From: Bartonella raoultii
GTDB lineage: Bacteria > Pseudomonadota > Alphaproteobacteria > Rhizobiales > Rhizobiaceae
Assembly: GCF_019659805.1 (NCBI RefSeq)
Contig: NZ_JAIFRO010000002.1
Span: 62,001-126,000 of the forward strand
Length of the DNA stretch: 64,000 nt
Direction: 5' to 3'
Every line of letters begins with the position of its first letter. The first letter of the stretch is position 1. Below, piece after piece: positions 53,281 to 63,673 of the stretch. The position numbers and the translations under genes are program-made. The notes below the pieces were generated by a model, which was given only the letters and a program-made list of their open reading frames with translations, was not told where the DNA came from and did no database searches.

Positions 53281-55581
53281 ATGAAAAAAGGTGAGCAGTA
53301 TCCGAAAACATCTCAAACAATTTACAGCGCTAGTGAACGAGAAGCTTTAGACTTTCATAGCCGTGGTCGTCCTGGAAAGTTGGAAATTGTTGCAACAAAA
53401 TCTATGGCAACACAGCATGATTTATCACTCGCGTATTCACCAGGTGTTGCTGTTCCGGTGAAAGCAATTTCTCAACATCCAGCCTGCGCTTATGATTATA
53501 CGGCAAAAGGTAATCTTGTCGCTGTTATTTCAAATGGTACTGCTATTTTGGGTTTAGGTAATTTAGGTGCATTGGCATCTAAGCCGGTGATGGAAGGAAA
53601 AGCTGTACTTTTTAAGCGCTTTGCGGATATTGATTCGATTGATCTAGAAATTGATACGAATGATACAGAAAGTTTTATTAATCTTGTACGTCATTTAGAG
53701 CCTTCTTTTGGTGGTATCAATCTTGAAGATATTAAAGCGCCTGAGTGTTTTGTAATTGAAAGCCGTTTGCGTGAAGTCATGAACATTCCTGTTTTTCATG
53801 ATGATCAACATGGTACGGCAATTATTGTAGCTGCTGGTGTGCTCAATGCTTTGTCTTTAACGGGGCGTGATATGCAAAATACGCGGTTGGTTTGTAATGG
53901 AGCTGGTTCTGCAGGTATTGCTTGTATTGAGTTGATTAAAGCAATGGGATTTCGTTCTGAGAATATTATATTGTGTGATACAAAAGGCGTTGTCTATGAA
54001 GGTCGCAAAGAGGGCATGAATCAGTGGAAGTCTGCGCATGCTGTTCAAACGGATAAGCGTACGCTTGCACAAGCAATGGAAGGTGCTGATATGTTTTTCG
54101 GTGTCTCTGCTAAAGGTGCTATTACCCCAGAAATGGTAAAAACTATGGCACCTCAGCCGATTATTTTTGCGATGGCTAATCCTGATCCGGAAATTACACC
54201 AGAAGAAATTAGGCAAGTGCGCAATGATGCTATTATAGCGACAGGCCGTTCGGATTATCCAAATCAGATTAATAATGTTCTTTGTTTTCCTTATATATTT
54301 CGCGGTGCGCTTGATGTACGTGCAACCGTCATTAATGAACAGATGAAAATTGCTGCGGCAAGAGCTCTTGCTGATTTAGCACATGAGGATGTTCCCGATA
54401 GCGTTGCAGAAGCATATCGTGGAAAGCGGTTAAAGTTTGGTCCAGATTATATCATTCCTGTTCCTTTTGATCCACGTTTATTTACTGTTGTTTCAATTGC
54501 GGTTGCAAAAGCGGCCATGGAAAGCGGTGTTGCACAAAAAAATATTGATGATTTAGCGGCTTATGAACGTGATTTGAAGGCAAGACGTGATCCCATTTCT
54601 TCTGTGATGCGTGGTGTCTATAATCATGTTTGTCAAGCACCAAAAAAAATTGTTTTTGCAGAAGGTGAAGAAGAGCAAGTTATACGGGCCGCTGTTTCCT
54701 ATGCTCATCAAAAAATGGGAAAAGCGATTTTAATTGGTCGTGAAAGACAAGTAAGAGAAACGGCTGCTATTGCTGGAATTGATCTTGAGCGTGAAGGTAT
54801 TTCTGTAATGAATGCTAAGCTTTCTGATCGCGTCGATGCTTATGCAAATTATCTTTATAAAAAGATGCAACGCCAAGGCTGGCTTTTGCGTGATTGTCAT
54901 CGTCGTATCAATAATGATCGCAATTACTTTGCTGCATGTATGGTGGCATTAGAAGATGCTGATGCAATGGTTACAGGGGTGACACGTAATTATGAAACAG
55001 CGTTGATTGATATACGCCGAGTAATTGATGAGAAACCAAAAGAACGGTTAATTGGTATTTCAATGGCTATTTGTCGTGGAAGAACTGTATTTATTGCGGA
55101 TACTGCTGTTTACGAGAATCCTAATGCTGAAGAACTTGCGGATATAGCAGAACAGACAGCCTCGTTTGTTCATGGGATTGGATATCAGCCACGGGTAGCA
55201 TTTGTAGCATTTTCTACTTTTGGCTATATGAAAGGATATGTTACACAACAAATTCAGGATGCTGTTAGTATTTTGCATGAGCGCAAGGTTGATTTTGAAT
55301 TTGATGGAGAAATGAGTGCTGATGTGGCCCTTAATGCAAAATTGATGCAGCAATATCCCTTTATGGGATTAACAGGGACTGCTAATATTTTGGTAATGCC
55401 TGGATATCATGCCTCTTCTATAGCAAGTAAAATGTTGCAAGAGCTTGGAGAAGCAACTATCATTGGACCTATTTTAATTGGATTGGAAAAGTCTGTTCAA
55501 ATTGTACCTTTTAGCGGAAGCGATACAGATGTTGTTAATATAGCAATGCTTGCTGCTTACCATGCAGAAAAAATTATTTAA
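53281..55581 (+). CDS. maeB: NADP-dependent malic enzyme with phosphotransacetylase-like domain
   Basis: 766 residues. The malic enzyme part (about 1-430) has [57 protein letters not shown] and [10 protein letters not shown]. The C-terminal part (about 440-766) is like phosphate acetyltransferase ([16 protein letters not shown]) and is usually regulatory. It converts malate to pyruvate and makes NADPH, useful for an organism living on amino acids and TCA intermediates. Fusion is the normal state in this order. GAGAAAG lies upstream. Confidence 0.97.
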   Translation: MKKGEQYPKTSQTIYSASEREALDFHSRGRPGKLEIVATKSMATQHDLSLAYSPGVAVPVKAISQHPACAYDYTAKGNLVAVISNGTAILGLGNLGALASKPVMEGKAVLFKRFADIDSIDLEIDTNDTESFINLVRHLEPSFGGINLEDIKAPECFVIESRLREVMNIPVFHDDQHGTAIIVAAGVLNALSLTGRDMQNTRLVCNGAGSAGIACIELIKAMGFRSENIILCDTKGVVYEGRKEGMNQWKSAHAVQTDKRTLAQAMEGADMFFGVSAKGAITPEMVKTMAPQPIIFAMANPDPEITPEEIRQVRNDAIIATGRSDYPNQINNVLCFPYIFRGALDVRATVINEQMKIAAARALADLAHEDVPDSVAEAYRGKRLKFGPDYIIPVPFDPRLFTVVSIAVAKAAMESGVAQKNIDDLAAYERDLKARRDPISSVMRGVYNHVCQAPKKIVFAEGEEEQVIRAAVSYAHQKMGKAILIGRERQVRETAAIAGIDLEREGISVMNAKLSDRVDAYANYLYKKMQRQGWLLRDCHRRINNDRNYFAACMVALEDADAMVTGVTRNYETALIDIRRVIDEKPKERLIGISMAICRGRTVFIADTAVYENPNAEELADIAEQTASFVHGIGYQPRVAFVAFSTFGYMKGYVTQQIQDAVSILHERKVDFEFDGEMSADVALNAKLMQQYPFMGLTGTANILVMPGYHASSIASKMLQELGEATIIGPILIGLEKSVQIVPFSGSDTDVVNIAMLAAYHAEKII

Positions 55582-55583
55582 AA

Positions 55584-55617
55584 AAGCCCTTGAAATATTG
55601 AAAAATATCAAGGGCTT
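55584..55617. terminator. Terminator between maeB and secB
   Basis: AAGCCCTTGA, 14-base loop that can extend the stem, TCAAGGGCTT: a perfect 10-bp stem. On the minus strand it runs into six T, so it mainly serves secB, but it also lies two bases after the maeB stop. Confidence 0.82.
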
Positions 55618-55642
55618 CATGGTTTTGAAAAAGAATAAATCC

Positions 55643-56119
55643 TTAAGATGGTTGTGTTTGATTTTTGTTTTGTTCTTCAGCAACACGCTTTTGGAAAAGA
55701 GCAGCAAAATCAATTGGATCAATCCATAAAGGTGGAAAACCACCGTTTTGGGTTGCATCAGATATAATTTGCCGTGCAAATGGAAATAAAAGACGTGGGC
55801 ATTCAATAAAAACGAGTGGCATAACATGCTCTTGGGGGATATCTTTTATATGGAAAACACCACCGTAAATGAGTTCTACGTGAAACAATGTTTCTGTGTC
55901 ATCATTAGCTTTTACAGAAAGAGATAGGACGACATCATAATTGTCGTCACCGATAGGATTCGCATTGACATTAATATTGATATCGATTTGTGGTGCTTTT
56001 TCACGCGGACGCAGAGAACGAGGAGCACTTGGGTTCTCGAATGAAAAGTCTTTTAAATATTGCGTTAATACAGCAAAAACTGGTTCTCCACTACTGTTGT
56101 TCATTTCACCTTCAGCCAT
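55643..56119 (-). CDS. secB: Protein-export chaperone SecB
   Basis: 158 residues. It holds precursor proteins unfolded and hands them to SecA. Motifs: [51 protein letters not shown] and the C-terminal [42 protein letters not shown] lies 8 bases upstream. It starts the conserved order secB / fxsA / tim44. Confidence 0.97.
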   Translation of the reverse strand: MAEGEMNNSSGEPVFAVLTQYLKDFSFENPSAPRSLRPREKAPQIDININVNANPIGDDNYDVVLSLSVKANDDTETLFHVELIYGGVFHIKDIPQEHVMPLVFIECPRLLFPFARQIISDATQNGGFPPLWIDPIDFAALFQKRVAEEQNKNQTQPS

Positions 56120-56254
56120 ACTATGAACCTCTCATTATGATATGTATATTTTAATCTCAAGATCAAGCTGGTTATCATGCCTTGCACAAGGTTGCAAGGA
56201 ACGCTCTCTTTGTCTTCATAATTTTTTAAGTAGGTTAGAGATTTTTCTAGCACT

Positions 56255-56743
56255 TTAATGATTATCATCATTTTTACGCCATGGAGATTCTGTTGCATCG
56301 TAAGTTTTGTAGTCTTCAGCTTTAAGGTCAATGATTTTTTCAGAGTCATTTTGCGCAGTAGTATTCATTTTATTTCGTAACGATGAAAAGAAATGCCAAG
56401 CAATAGAACGGATTGGTTTAATAAGAAGTAAGATCCCTAAAATATCGCTTACAAAGCCGGGAAGAATAAGCAAAATTGCACTTATAATAATAAGAGCATC
56501 GTTGGAAATTTTGTCTTCCAGAGAATGCTCCTGAATAAATCCACGTTGTATATTTTTTAAAAGACTAATACCTTGAATTCGTAACAAAAGACTTCCTGCA
56601 AGTGTTGTTAAGACAACTAAACCCAAAGTGGCTAAAATTCCAATTTCCTTTCCAACAAAGATAAAGCCAGCGATTTCGATTAAGAGAGCGCAGAGAAAAA
56701 TAATAACAAAAAAACGAGGATTTATAGAATAAAACTTAATCAC
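56255..56743 (-). CDS. fxsA: FxsA-family membrane protein
   Basis: 162 residues. Membrane segments are at about 10-30 and 33-52, with a further hydrophobic region at about 83-110 (ALIIISAILLILPGFVSDIL). The FxsA pattern LLLRIQGISLL and LPGFVSDILG is clear. The family relieves exclusion of phage T7 in E. coli when overproduced; its real job is unknown. The tail is charged and soluble. Confidence 0.9.
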   Translation of the reverse strand: MIKFYSINPRFFVIIFLCALLIEIAGFIFVGKEIGILATLGLVVLTTLAGSLLLRIQGISLLKNIQRGFIQEHSLEDKISNDALIIISAILLILPGFVSDILGILLLIKPIRSIAWHFFSSLRNKMNTTAQNDSEKIIDLKAEDYKTYDATESPWRKNDDNH

Positions 56744-56946
56744 ATAAAAATTCCCTTCACAATGTTTCGGATGGAAAATATAAGATACCCTCTTTTAAAC
56801 ATAGACAAATAAAGCCTATAAAATAGATGAGGGACTATTAAAAATATTTAAATGGTAAAATTCCCTATTTTACATATTTATTGATAAATGATATTGACTG
56901 CAATATTTATTATAGATCATTGTAGGTTAGGAGATGAGCAGCACAC

Positions 56947-57639
56947 ATGGAATTTGACGTTGTACTTGTCATAGCTCTTATTATTATGGTTGTCGTTTTT
57001 ATACAACTACGTAATGTATTAGGAAAACGGATTGGTTTTGAAAAACCTCCCTTTGATTCTTCTTCAAATTATTCTAAAAAACAAACTGAAACAGAAACGA
57101 CGGATAGTCTTGTTTCGCTCCCTCATCATAGCAATACAAAAAAGGGTGATTTTAGCGAAATTGATGCAATTGCACCAGAAGGAAGTGTATTAAATGAAGG
57201 TTTAAGGGCACTGCGCAAAATTGATCCTCAATTTTCTCCTCAATTCTTTATAAAGGGTGCCCAAGTTGCTTACGAAATGATTGTAACAGCCTTTGCTAAA
57301 GGAGAGAGAGACCAACTTAAAAGATTGCTGTCACAAGATGTTTTTGAGAGCTTTTGCGCTGCTCTTGAAAAAAGGGAAAAAAATAAAGAAAATGTTCAGT
57401 TTACTTTTGTTGGGATTAATAAAATTGAGTTTGTTGCAGCAGCAATACAAGACAAGGAAGAATTTATAACTGTACGAATTATCAGTGAAATAATTTCTGT
57501 AACTTATAATGAGCAAGAAGAGCGTATAGACGGTGATCCTGATACTATTGTAGAAATTCGCGATGTTTGGACTTTTGTACGCAATAGCTTATCATCCGAT
57601 CCAAACTGGAAGCTTTTTGCAACAGAAGATGAAAATTAA
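56947..57639 (+). CDS. Tim44-like domain protein
   Basis: 230 residues. One N-terminal membrane segment (about 4-20, VVLVIALIIMVVVFIQLR), a polar linker, then a Tim44-like domain (about 80-228: FSPQFFIKGAQVAYEMIVTA, LKRLLSQDVFESFCAAL, VEIRDVWTFVRN). Alphaproteobacterial Tim44-like proteins are thought to act near the inner membrane or translocon. Divergent from fxsA. Confidence 0.88.
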   Translation: MEFDVVLVIALIIMVVVFIQLRNVLGKRIGFEKPPFDSSSNYSKKQTETETTDSLVSLPHHSNTKKGDFSEIDAIAPEGSVLNEGLRALRKIDPQFSPQFFIKGAQVAYEMIVTAFAKGERDQLKRLLSQDVFESFCAALEKREKNKENVQFTFVGINKIEFVAAAIQDKEEFITVRIISEIISVTYNEQEERIDGDPDTIVEIRDVWTFVRNSLSSDPNWKLFATEDEN

Positions 57640-57701
57640 GCTCTTTTTTATTTATACATAAGATTGCGTAATCAAAGATTTATAAGAGATTGAAAAGTGT
57701 A

Positions 57702-58292
57702 ATGTCCACCGTTGAATGGAGACAAAAAAGAAGTTTATTAACTCCACAAGATCGTCTTTTATGGGAGATGGTGTGTCGTACGACAAAACCACTGCATGAT
57801 AATCGCTATTCTTCTTTGATAAAAGATGCTACTAAGCATGACAATAAGAGACAGTGTATAAAACAAATCTTTCCGTTATCTCAGGAAAAACAACAGAGCC
57901 CAACAGTTATTAAAAGGGAAAAGGAGACAGTTGTACAAGTACAAAAGATCCATTTTTTTGATCGTGTTGCACATCGTAAAATTGCAAAAGGTCATTATCC
58001 GATTGAGGCTCGTCTCGATCTTCATGGATATGTTCAGGAAGAAGCTTATTATTTCTTAAAAAAGTTTTTACAGTCCTCTCAACAAAATGGATTACGTTAT
58101 GTGTTGGTTATCACAGGAAAAGGCCGATCGTATGGAAGTGATGGTGCTCTGTATAAATTTGTTCCTCACTGGTTATCAACACCGGCTTTTCGATATTATG
58201 TTCATGCATTTGAAAAAGCTGCTCATCAACATGGCGGTGAGGGAGCGCTTTATGTGTGGTTGCGTCGTTTTCTGTCGAGAAAAGAAATATGA
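57702..58292 (+). CDS. Smr-domain protein
   Basis: 196 residues. The C-terminal Smr domain (about 100-190) has ARLDLHGYVQEEAYYFLKKF (LDLHG motif), YVLVITGKGR and a closing GGEGALYVWLRR (GGxGAxxVxL type). Smr domains cut DNA or RNA or assist mismatch repair and ribosome rescue. I start at the ATG 57702; a TTG at 57690 is in frame. It follows the Tim44-like gene after 62 bases. In relatives an mltA gene lies between the two; here there is no room for it. Confidence 0.9.
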   Translation: MSTVEWRQKRSLLTPQDRLLWEMVCRTTKPLHDNRYSSLIKDATKHDNKRQCIKQIFPLSQEKQQSPTVIKREKETVVQVQKIHFFDRVAHRKIAKGHYPIEARLDLHGYVQEEAYYFLKKFLQSSQQNGLRYVLVITGKGRSYGSDGALYKFVPHWLSTPAFRYYVHAFEKAAHQHGGEGALYVWLRRFLSRKEI

Positions 58293-58349
58293 TATTGTGA
58301 GAGGAAGCGTTCATATTGTTTGTATCAAATTTTCAGAGCATTCAAGAAC

Positions 58350-58387
58350 CTAATTACAATAGGCTTTGGTTGTAATTAGCATTTTTT
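58350..58387 (+). terminator. Terminator after the Smr gene
   Basis: CTAATTACAA, 10-base loop, TTGTAATTAG, then CATTTTTT. Perfect 10-bp stem between convergent genes. Confidence 0.82.
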
Positions 58388-58402
58388 CGAAAAGAATATT
58401 TG

Positions 58403-59404
58403 TTATGCTTTTTCTTGAGAAAATTCTTGCAGCTTAAAACGATAAGTTGTTGAACAAAACTCACATACAACTGAAATATATTGATTTTCAACCATTTTGG
58501 TGCGTTCACTATCAGGAAAACCTTCAAGGATTTTTTTAATTTTTTCACGCGAACAAGAGCATTTATCTACAAGAGAAAGAGGATTAAAAACTCTAACCCC
58601 TTGTTCGTGAAAAAGACGGAATAATAACTGTTTACTGCCAACTTGGGGGTCCGTCAATTCTGCACTTTCAATAGTTGCTGTTAGAGCTTTGGCTTCTTGC
58701 CATTGGTTCTTAAGTTGGGTACGGGTTTTTGTTTTTTCTTGTTTTTGATGAGGTTCATATATTTTCTGGTGAGGTGATGCTTGAGGTAAAAGTTGGGTTA
58801 AAAGCCCCCCAGCGCGCCAATTTTTTTGTGTTTTTCCTTGTTTGTCTCGATTGATTAATATAGCAACGGCTAGGTGGATATCGGTAGGAATTTGCTCTGA
58901 TTGATCAAAATAAGTAAGGGAAGCTTCTTGCAAGCTTGATCCCTCTAATGCAACTATTCCTTGATAATCTTGGGCATGGGGACCTTGGCGGATGGTAAAG
59001 GCCAAAGTACCTTTTCCTAAAAGTGTTTCTGAAGATATTTGATTATTGGCTATTGCTTGTTTGAGCAGTTCTTTATCAAAACGAGCATATCCCCGTAGAT
59101 TAGAAGGAGGAGAGAAATCACATACCAACATATTAACAGGCCCATTGGAATGCGTTTGTAAAATAAATTTTTCCTTAAGCTTTAAAGAGCTTCCAAGCAA
59201 AACGGTTAAAACCAAAGCCTCTGCTAAAAGATAAGAAACAGGTTCAGGATATTGATGCCTTGCAAGAATAGAATTTAAAGTTTTTTCAAGCTGTACGGCA
59301 CGTCCACGGATATCAAGTTCTTCAACTTGAAAAGGGATAACAGTATCATCTTCATTCAAGTAAATGTTGTTAAGAGAGGCATCATCTTTAGCTTGTTTGC
59401 TCAT
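58403..59404 (-). CDS. hslO: Redox-regulated chaperone Hsp33
   Basis: 333 residues. Holdase activated by oxidative unfolding. The N-terminal substrate domain has LTVLLGSSLKLKEKFILQT and GPVNMLVCDF. The C-terminal zinc switch shows Cys-x-Cys (KCSCSREK) and Cys-x2-Cys (VVCEFCSTTY), all four zinc ligands intact. It sits downstream of argF and argD on the same strand, the usual order in Hyphomicrobiales. Confidence 0.95.
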   Translation of the reverse strand: MSKQAKDDASLNNIYLNEDDTVIPFQVEELDIRGRAVQLEKTLNSILARHQYPEPVSYLLAEALVLTVLLGSSLKLKEKFILQTHSNGPVNMLVCDFSPPSNLRGYARFDKELLKQAIANNQISSETLLGKGTLAFTIRQGPHAQDYQGIVALEGSSLQEASLTYFDQSEQIPTDIHLAVAILINRDKQGKTQKNWRAGGLLTQLLPQASPHQKIYEPHQKQEKTKTRTQLKNQWQEAKALTATIESAELTDPQVGSKQLLFRLFHEQGVRVFNPLSLVDKCSCSREKIKKILEGFPDSERTKMVENQYISVVCEFCSTTYRFKLQEFSQEKA

Positions 59405-59441
59405 ATTACAGCCTTTTATATATATGCGTTATTTCGATGTG

Positions 59442-60377
59442 TTATTGTGAAGAGAAAAACGGATCTTGTAAACACCATGCAAGAATTGCCTTTTGGGTAT
59501 GAAGACGGTTTTCTGCTTCATCAAATACAACAGAGTGCTGTCCATCAATTATGGTGTCCACAACTTCTTCACCACGATGGGCAGGAAGGCAATGCATGAA
59601 AAGAGCATTGGGTTTTGCTAATTCCATTAAAGATTCATTGACTTGATAAGGGAGAAAAATAGAATGATTGCGGGCATGAGACTCTTGTCCCATAGACACC
59701 CATGTGTCGGTAATAATACAATCGGCATCTTTAGCTGCTTTTCGAGGATTATGAGTCAGTGTAATATGAGCTCCTCTTTCACGTGCCCAATGAATAAATC
59801 TTTTTTGTGGTTCTCTGCCTTTTGGAGTGGCAATACGTAAATGAAAATTAAAAAGAGCAGCAGCTTCAATCAATGAATGAAGTACATTATTGCCATCTCC
59901 CATCCATGCAAATATTTTTTTTGCAATTGGTCCGCGATGTTCTTCATAGGTCAGGACATCTGCTAAAATTTGGCAAGGATGTGTGTCATCTGTAAGAGCA
60001 TTAATGACAGGAATCTGTGCATATTGTGTCAATTCGAGCATCCGATGATGTATTGTCGTTCGTAATGTAATGATATCCACAAAACGTGATAAGACACGTG
60101 CTGTATCAGCGATAGTTTCACAATAACCAAGCTGCATCTCTGAGCTTGTTAATGTAATCGTATCTCCTCCAAGTTGACGCATGGCGATATCAAATGAAAT
60201 ACGGGTTCGTGTGGATGGTTTTTCAAAAATCATCGCCAGTGTTTTACCTACAAAAGGTTTTGAGCCTTTTCCTGCTTTGAAAGATGCCTTAAGGCTTTTC
60301 GAATAATCGATAAGAGCACGTGCTATTTGTGGGGTTAAGACAGATAAATCAGTAAAGTGACGGTGAACATTTGTCAT
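59442..60377 (-). CDS. argF: Ornithine carbamoyltransferase
   Basis: 311 residues. It joins ornithine and carbamoyl phosphate to give citrulline. Motifs: carbamoyl-phosphate loop STRTR (55-59), HPCQ (DDTHPCQILADVLT), and ornithine loop HCLPAHRGEEV. Its start lies inside the last codons of argD (29-base overlap), so translation is probably coupled. Confidence 0.96.
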   Translation of the reverse strand: MTNVHRHFTDLSVLTPQIARALIDYSKSLKASFKAGKGSKPFVGKTLAMIFEKPSTRTRISFDIAMRQLGGDTITLTSSEMQLGYCETIADTARVLSRFVDIITLRTTIHHRMLELTQYAQIPVINALTDDTHPCQILADVLTYEEHRGPIAKKIFAWMGDGNNVLHSLIEAAALFNFHLRIATPKGREPQKRFIHWARERGAHITLTHNPRKAAKDADCIITDTWVSMGQESHARNHSIFLPYQVNESLMELAKPNALFMHCLPAHRGEEVVDTIIDGQHSVVFDEAENRLHTQKAILAWCLQDPFFSSQ

Positions 60378-61587
60378 ATTGATAATATTTACCTTTTGCG
60401 TTTATTTGTGAAAGATGAGCGATTGCTTTTTCAATACGACGCAAGCTTTCATCAATTTCTTCTTCCATGATGATAAGGGGAGGTAAGAAGCGTACTACGT
60501 TATTGTTAGCACTAACAGTAAGAATATATTCCTTTTCCAATGCATCGACGATAACATTGGAGGGAAGAACGCCCTGAATACCTAGCATAAGGCCCATTCC
60601 TTGAATATTACAGAGCACATCAGGATAGATATTAAGAATGCTTGAAAGTCCACTTTTTAGTTTATTCCCCATACGCTGTACATGGTGAAGAAAGTCAGGT
60701 TCTAAGATGATATCAAGAACACTGTTTCCTACTGCCATTCCGAGAAGATTTCCTCCGAAAGTTGATCCGTGGGTCCCTAGTATCATACTTTTAGCAGCAT
60801 TTTCTGTTGCAAGACAAGCTCCCAATGGAAATCCACCTCCCAAACCTTTTGCGAGAGTCAAAATATCAGGTGTGATGTTACTCCATTCATAAGCAAAAAG
60901 TTTTCCGGTTCGTCCAATACCTGTTTGAACCTCATCAAAAATTAAAAGCAGGTCATGATCATCACATATTTTGCGTAAAAATCTTAAAGTCTCGTGAGGA
61001 ACTGTTCGTATTCCTCCTTCTCCTTGAATAGGTTCAATAAGAATAGCAGCGGTATTTTTATTGATAGCATTACATAAAGCTTTTTCATCACCAAAAGGAA
61101 CTTGAAGAAATCCATCCACTTTTGGACCAAATCCTTCCAAATATTTTTCGTGCCCAGTAGCTGCAAGTGTTGCAAGTGTGCGTCCATGAAATGCACCCTC
61201 AAAGGTAATAATTTCAACGCGGGTTGGATGACCAGATGTATAGTGATAGTGACGCGCAGTTTTGAATGCGCATTCAAGCGCTTCAGCGCCGGAGTTACAG
61301 AAAAAAACCTTATCAGCAAAGCTATTTACACAAAGCCGTGTAGCAAGAGATTCTTGTTCAGGCGATTGAAAAAGATTGGAAATATGCCAAAGTTTTTCTG
61401 CTTGTATTTTAAGTGTATCAACGAGTTTTGGATGCGCATACCCTAATGCATTAACAGCAATGCCAGATGTAAAATCGAGATAACGCTTTCCTTCATCAGA
61501 AATAAGCCATATACCATTGCCTTGTTTAAAATGCAAATTACGCCGAGCAAAGCACGTGTAAAGTGGCTGTAGAGCGCGTGCATCCAT
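60349..61587 (-). CDS. argD: Acetylornithine / succinyl-DAP aminotransferase
   Basis: 412 residues, class III PLP enzyme. PLP lysine in LTLAKGLGGGFPLGA (about 247), LLIFDEVQTGIGRTGKLFAYE, FCNSGAEALECAFKTARHYH and FHGRTLATLAATG are present. ArgD is commonly also DapC, making N-succinyl-diaminopimelate for the DapD-DapE route encoded in this window, which gives a reason to keep it. I take the second ATG (61587), 7 bases after AGGA; the first is at 61590. The last residues (after LSQINAKGKYYQ) overlap argF. Confidence 0.96.
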   Translation of the reverse strand: MDARALQPLYTCFARRNLHFKQGNGIWLISDEGKRYLDFTSGIAVNALGYAHPKLVDTLKIQAEKLWHISNLFQSPEQESLATRLCVNSFADKVFFCNSGAEALECAFKTARHYHYTSGHPTRVEIITFEGAFHGRTLATLAATGHEKYLEGFGPKVDGFLQVPFGDEKALCNAINKNTAAILIEPIQGEGGIRTVPHETLRFLRKICDDHDLLLIFDEVQTGIGRTGKLFAYEWSNITPDILTLAKGLGGGFPLGACLATENAAKSMILGTHGSTFGGNLLGMAVGNSVLDIILEPDFLHHVQRMGNKLKSGLSSILNIYPDVLCNIQGMGLMLGIQGVLPSNVIVDALEKEYILTVSANNNVVRFLPPLIIMEEEIDESLRRIEKAIAHLSQINAKGKYYQYDKCSPSLY

Positions 61588-61590
61588 CAT

Positions 61591-62052
61591 GACTTCCTTT
61601 ATATTTTAAGTTTTGCAATATAAATAAAATAATGCCATCAATAAAACAACATTACATATTTTTTTGTAGAACAATTAAGCTTTTATTACAATTAGTTATC
61701 TAATAATATCAATCATTACATCGATTTAAAAAAGCAATAAAGGCTCTGCAAAGATATGCATTAGGAAAAACTCTTAAGTAAATACAGAGTTTGATATATG
61801 ATTGATTCGCAAGTTGGGGAAAACATTCTAAATAATCCCTTAAAAGAAGGAAAGACTCTTGTCATGGAGTCAATGCGTATTGTAATTTAAGTCAACAAGC
61901 AAAATTATATTTTGGTTTATAAATTTCATGAGTTAAATGATTTTTATGCGTGGGGAAAGCGGAAAATTGTTTATTTGGTTCATTGAAAATACAACCTTTT
62001 AAGGATGCAAAAGGGGTGCGTCTTAATGAAGTGATGAGAATGGAGTGCTGAT
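61591..62052. other. Divergent intergenic region between argD and gcrA
   Basis: About 460 bases. It contains a 30-codon plus-strand frame (61798-61890) with no known similarity, and GANTC sites, for instance GATTC at 61804-61808 and GAGTC at 61866-61870, the CcrM methylation target linked to GcrA-type control. GANTC is short, so this could be chance. Confidence 0.4.
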
Positions 62053-62583
62053 ATGAGTTGGACATGTGAACGTGTTGAGCTTCTGAAGAAGTTTTGGAGT
62101 GAGGGGTTAAGTGCAAGTCAAATTGCAGCTCAGTTAGGGGGAGTCAGCAGGAATGCCGTAATTGGTAAAGTACATCGATTAAAATTACCAGGTCGTGGTA
62201 AAACAGCACAAGGGAATACGCGTGCACAAAAAGTATCTGTAGGGGAAAATCTATCGTCTCCACGTGGGCGCCGTGCTTCATCAACGGTATCGCCAATAGA
62301 AGCTGTTAATATTGAAGCACCGGCTTTAAAGGTGGAGTTTGTAGCAGAAGAAGATGTGGCTGAAATTGATACATCTGCGAAATCAAATGTTGTCGTGCCT
62401 ATATCACGCCAACTTAATCTTTTGCAATTGAGTGAAAATACATGTAGATGGCCGGTTGGAGATCCTTTATCATCAGATTTTCATTTTTGTGGTGCTGATT
62501 CCGGTGAAAATAGTCCTTATTGTGCTTTTCATGCTAAGATAGCGTTTCAGCCAGTATCTGAAAGACGGCGGATAAGGGTATAA
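62053..62583 (+). CDS. gcrA: Cell cycle regulator GcrA
   Basis: 176 residues. It begins MSWTCERVELLKKFWSEGLS, followed by the helix-turn-helix ASQIAAQLGGVSRNAVIGKVHRLKL, the defining GcrA sequence. A variable linker follows, then the C-terminal conserved region CRWPVGDPLSSDFHFCG and SPYCAFHAKIAFQP (sigma-70 contact). GcrA activates cell-cycle genes with CcrM methylation in alphaproteobacteria. Confidence 0.96.
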   Translation: MSWTCERVELLKKFWSEGLSASQIAAQLGGVSRNAVIGKVHRLKLPGRGKTAQGNTRAQKVSVGENLSSPRGRRASSTVSPIEAVNIEAPALKVEFVAEEDVAEIDTSAKSNVVVPISRQLNLLQLSENTCRWPVGDPLSSDFHFCGADSGENSPYCAFHAKIAFQPVSERRRIRV

Positions 62584-63085
62584 TATCTGCTGTGTAATCG
62601 CTATTGTATTCTATGTTCCATTGTTAAATTTTAGTTTCAATATAGAATTGGCTATGAAAGAAGGCTTTTCAAAAGCAGGACTTTTAATAGAGGGAGAGGT
62701 TTTCTTCATCAAGAAATGCATTTAAGCTTTCCCTTTTTGTGTTTTTTAATAGCAAGAAAACAGCCTATCATTGTGTTGTTTCATTTGCATATTTTTTAAA
62801 AAAGGTATTTCTTCTTGCTGCCAATGACATGGCTCATAAAAATGATGTAATAGAACTTCTTTCCAATACCACAGATTTTATGTGTATGAAGGTATAACTA
62901 GCCCCTTCTTTTCATGAATATAATTCATAGTATGTTAAGTTTTTTATAAAATACTTGTTGTATTTCTTTTATAATATGCAGCCAAGCCTTTATAATTTCT
63001 TTTCAAGAATTTTGCGATGAGAATATTTGACTGTATTTGCCTTTTTTATTTAGCGGAACTCTCTTCATAAATTGATATTTGTCCT
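62584..63085. other. Intergenic region, no gene recognised
   Basis: About 500 AT-rich bases between convergent gcrA and ccmG. Only tiny frames (under 30 codons) start with ATG. No clear terminator hairpin. Confidence 0.5.
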
Positions 63086-63673
63086 TTATTTTATCATTAT
63101 AGCTTTTTCAATTTTGGGTAAGATTTCTTTTTGGTAAATTTTCCATGTTAAGGGGCCAACATGTTTTGCAATAATGATATTTTCTTGATTTAAAAGAAAG
63201 GTTTCCGGTGGTCCATATACACCCCAGTTAATAGCCGTATGACCTGAAATATCAAAGCCAATAAATTTAAAAGGATTACCAAAATTGCTCAGAAAGCGTT
63301 GGGCATTTTCTTTGCTGTCTTTATAATTAATACCAACAAGATCAAAACGTTTATCTTGCGCAATTTTCATCAAGATAAGATGCTCATTGCGACAAGATAA
63401 GCACCAAGATCCCCAAAAATTGACCAATGTTATACGTCCTTTAAATTGCTCGAAATTAAGATGAGCGTCCTTATTAAGTAAAGGAAGATTGGTTTCAGGA
63501 GCAGGTTTTCCAGCTAATGTATTTGGGAGGAAAAAAGGATCATTGGGACGTTTGTTGTGTATAAAATCAAAGAAAAGTATCATGAGAAAAAGAAAAAGTA
63601 TTAATGGCCCAAACAATCCCAACATAACAGGTAAGGAGATATCTTTTTTAGGTTTTTGAGGAGGGGTTTTCAT
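63086..63673 (-). CDS. ccmG: Thiol:disulfide interchange protein CcmG/DsbE
   Basis: 195 residues. One N-terminal membrane segment (about 16-38) anchors a periplasmic thioredoxin fold. The redox motif is WCLSCRNEH, with VNFWGSWC before it and the cis-Pro region YGPPETFLL after. It reduces apocytochrome c cysteines for heme attachment. I start at the ATG 63673; an upstream TTG at 63691 is less likely. The start lies inside ccmD (26-base overlap). Confidence 0.92.
   Translation of the reverse strand: MKTPPQKPKKDISLPVMLGLFGPLILFLFLMILFFDFIHNKRPNDPFFLPNTLAGKPAPETNLPLLNKDAHLNFEQFKGRITLVNFWGSWCLSCRNEHLILMKIAQDKRFDLVGINYKDSKENAQRFLSNFGNPFKFIGFDISGHTAINWGVYGPPETFLLNQENIIIAKHVGPLTWKIYQKEILPKIEKAIMIK

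Noticed and set aside
61804-61870. GANTC sites before gcrA as proof of CcrM control
   Set aside because: Two sites in 460 bases are close to chance expectation, so I only mention them.
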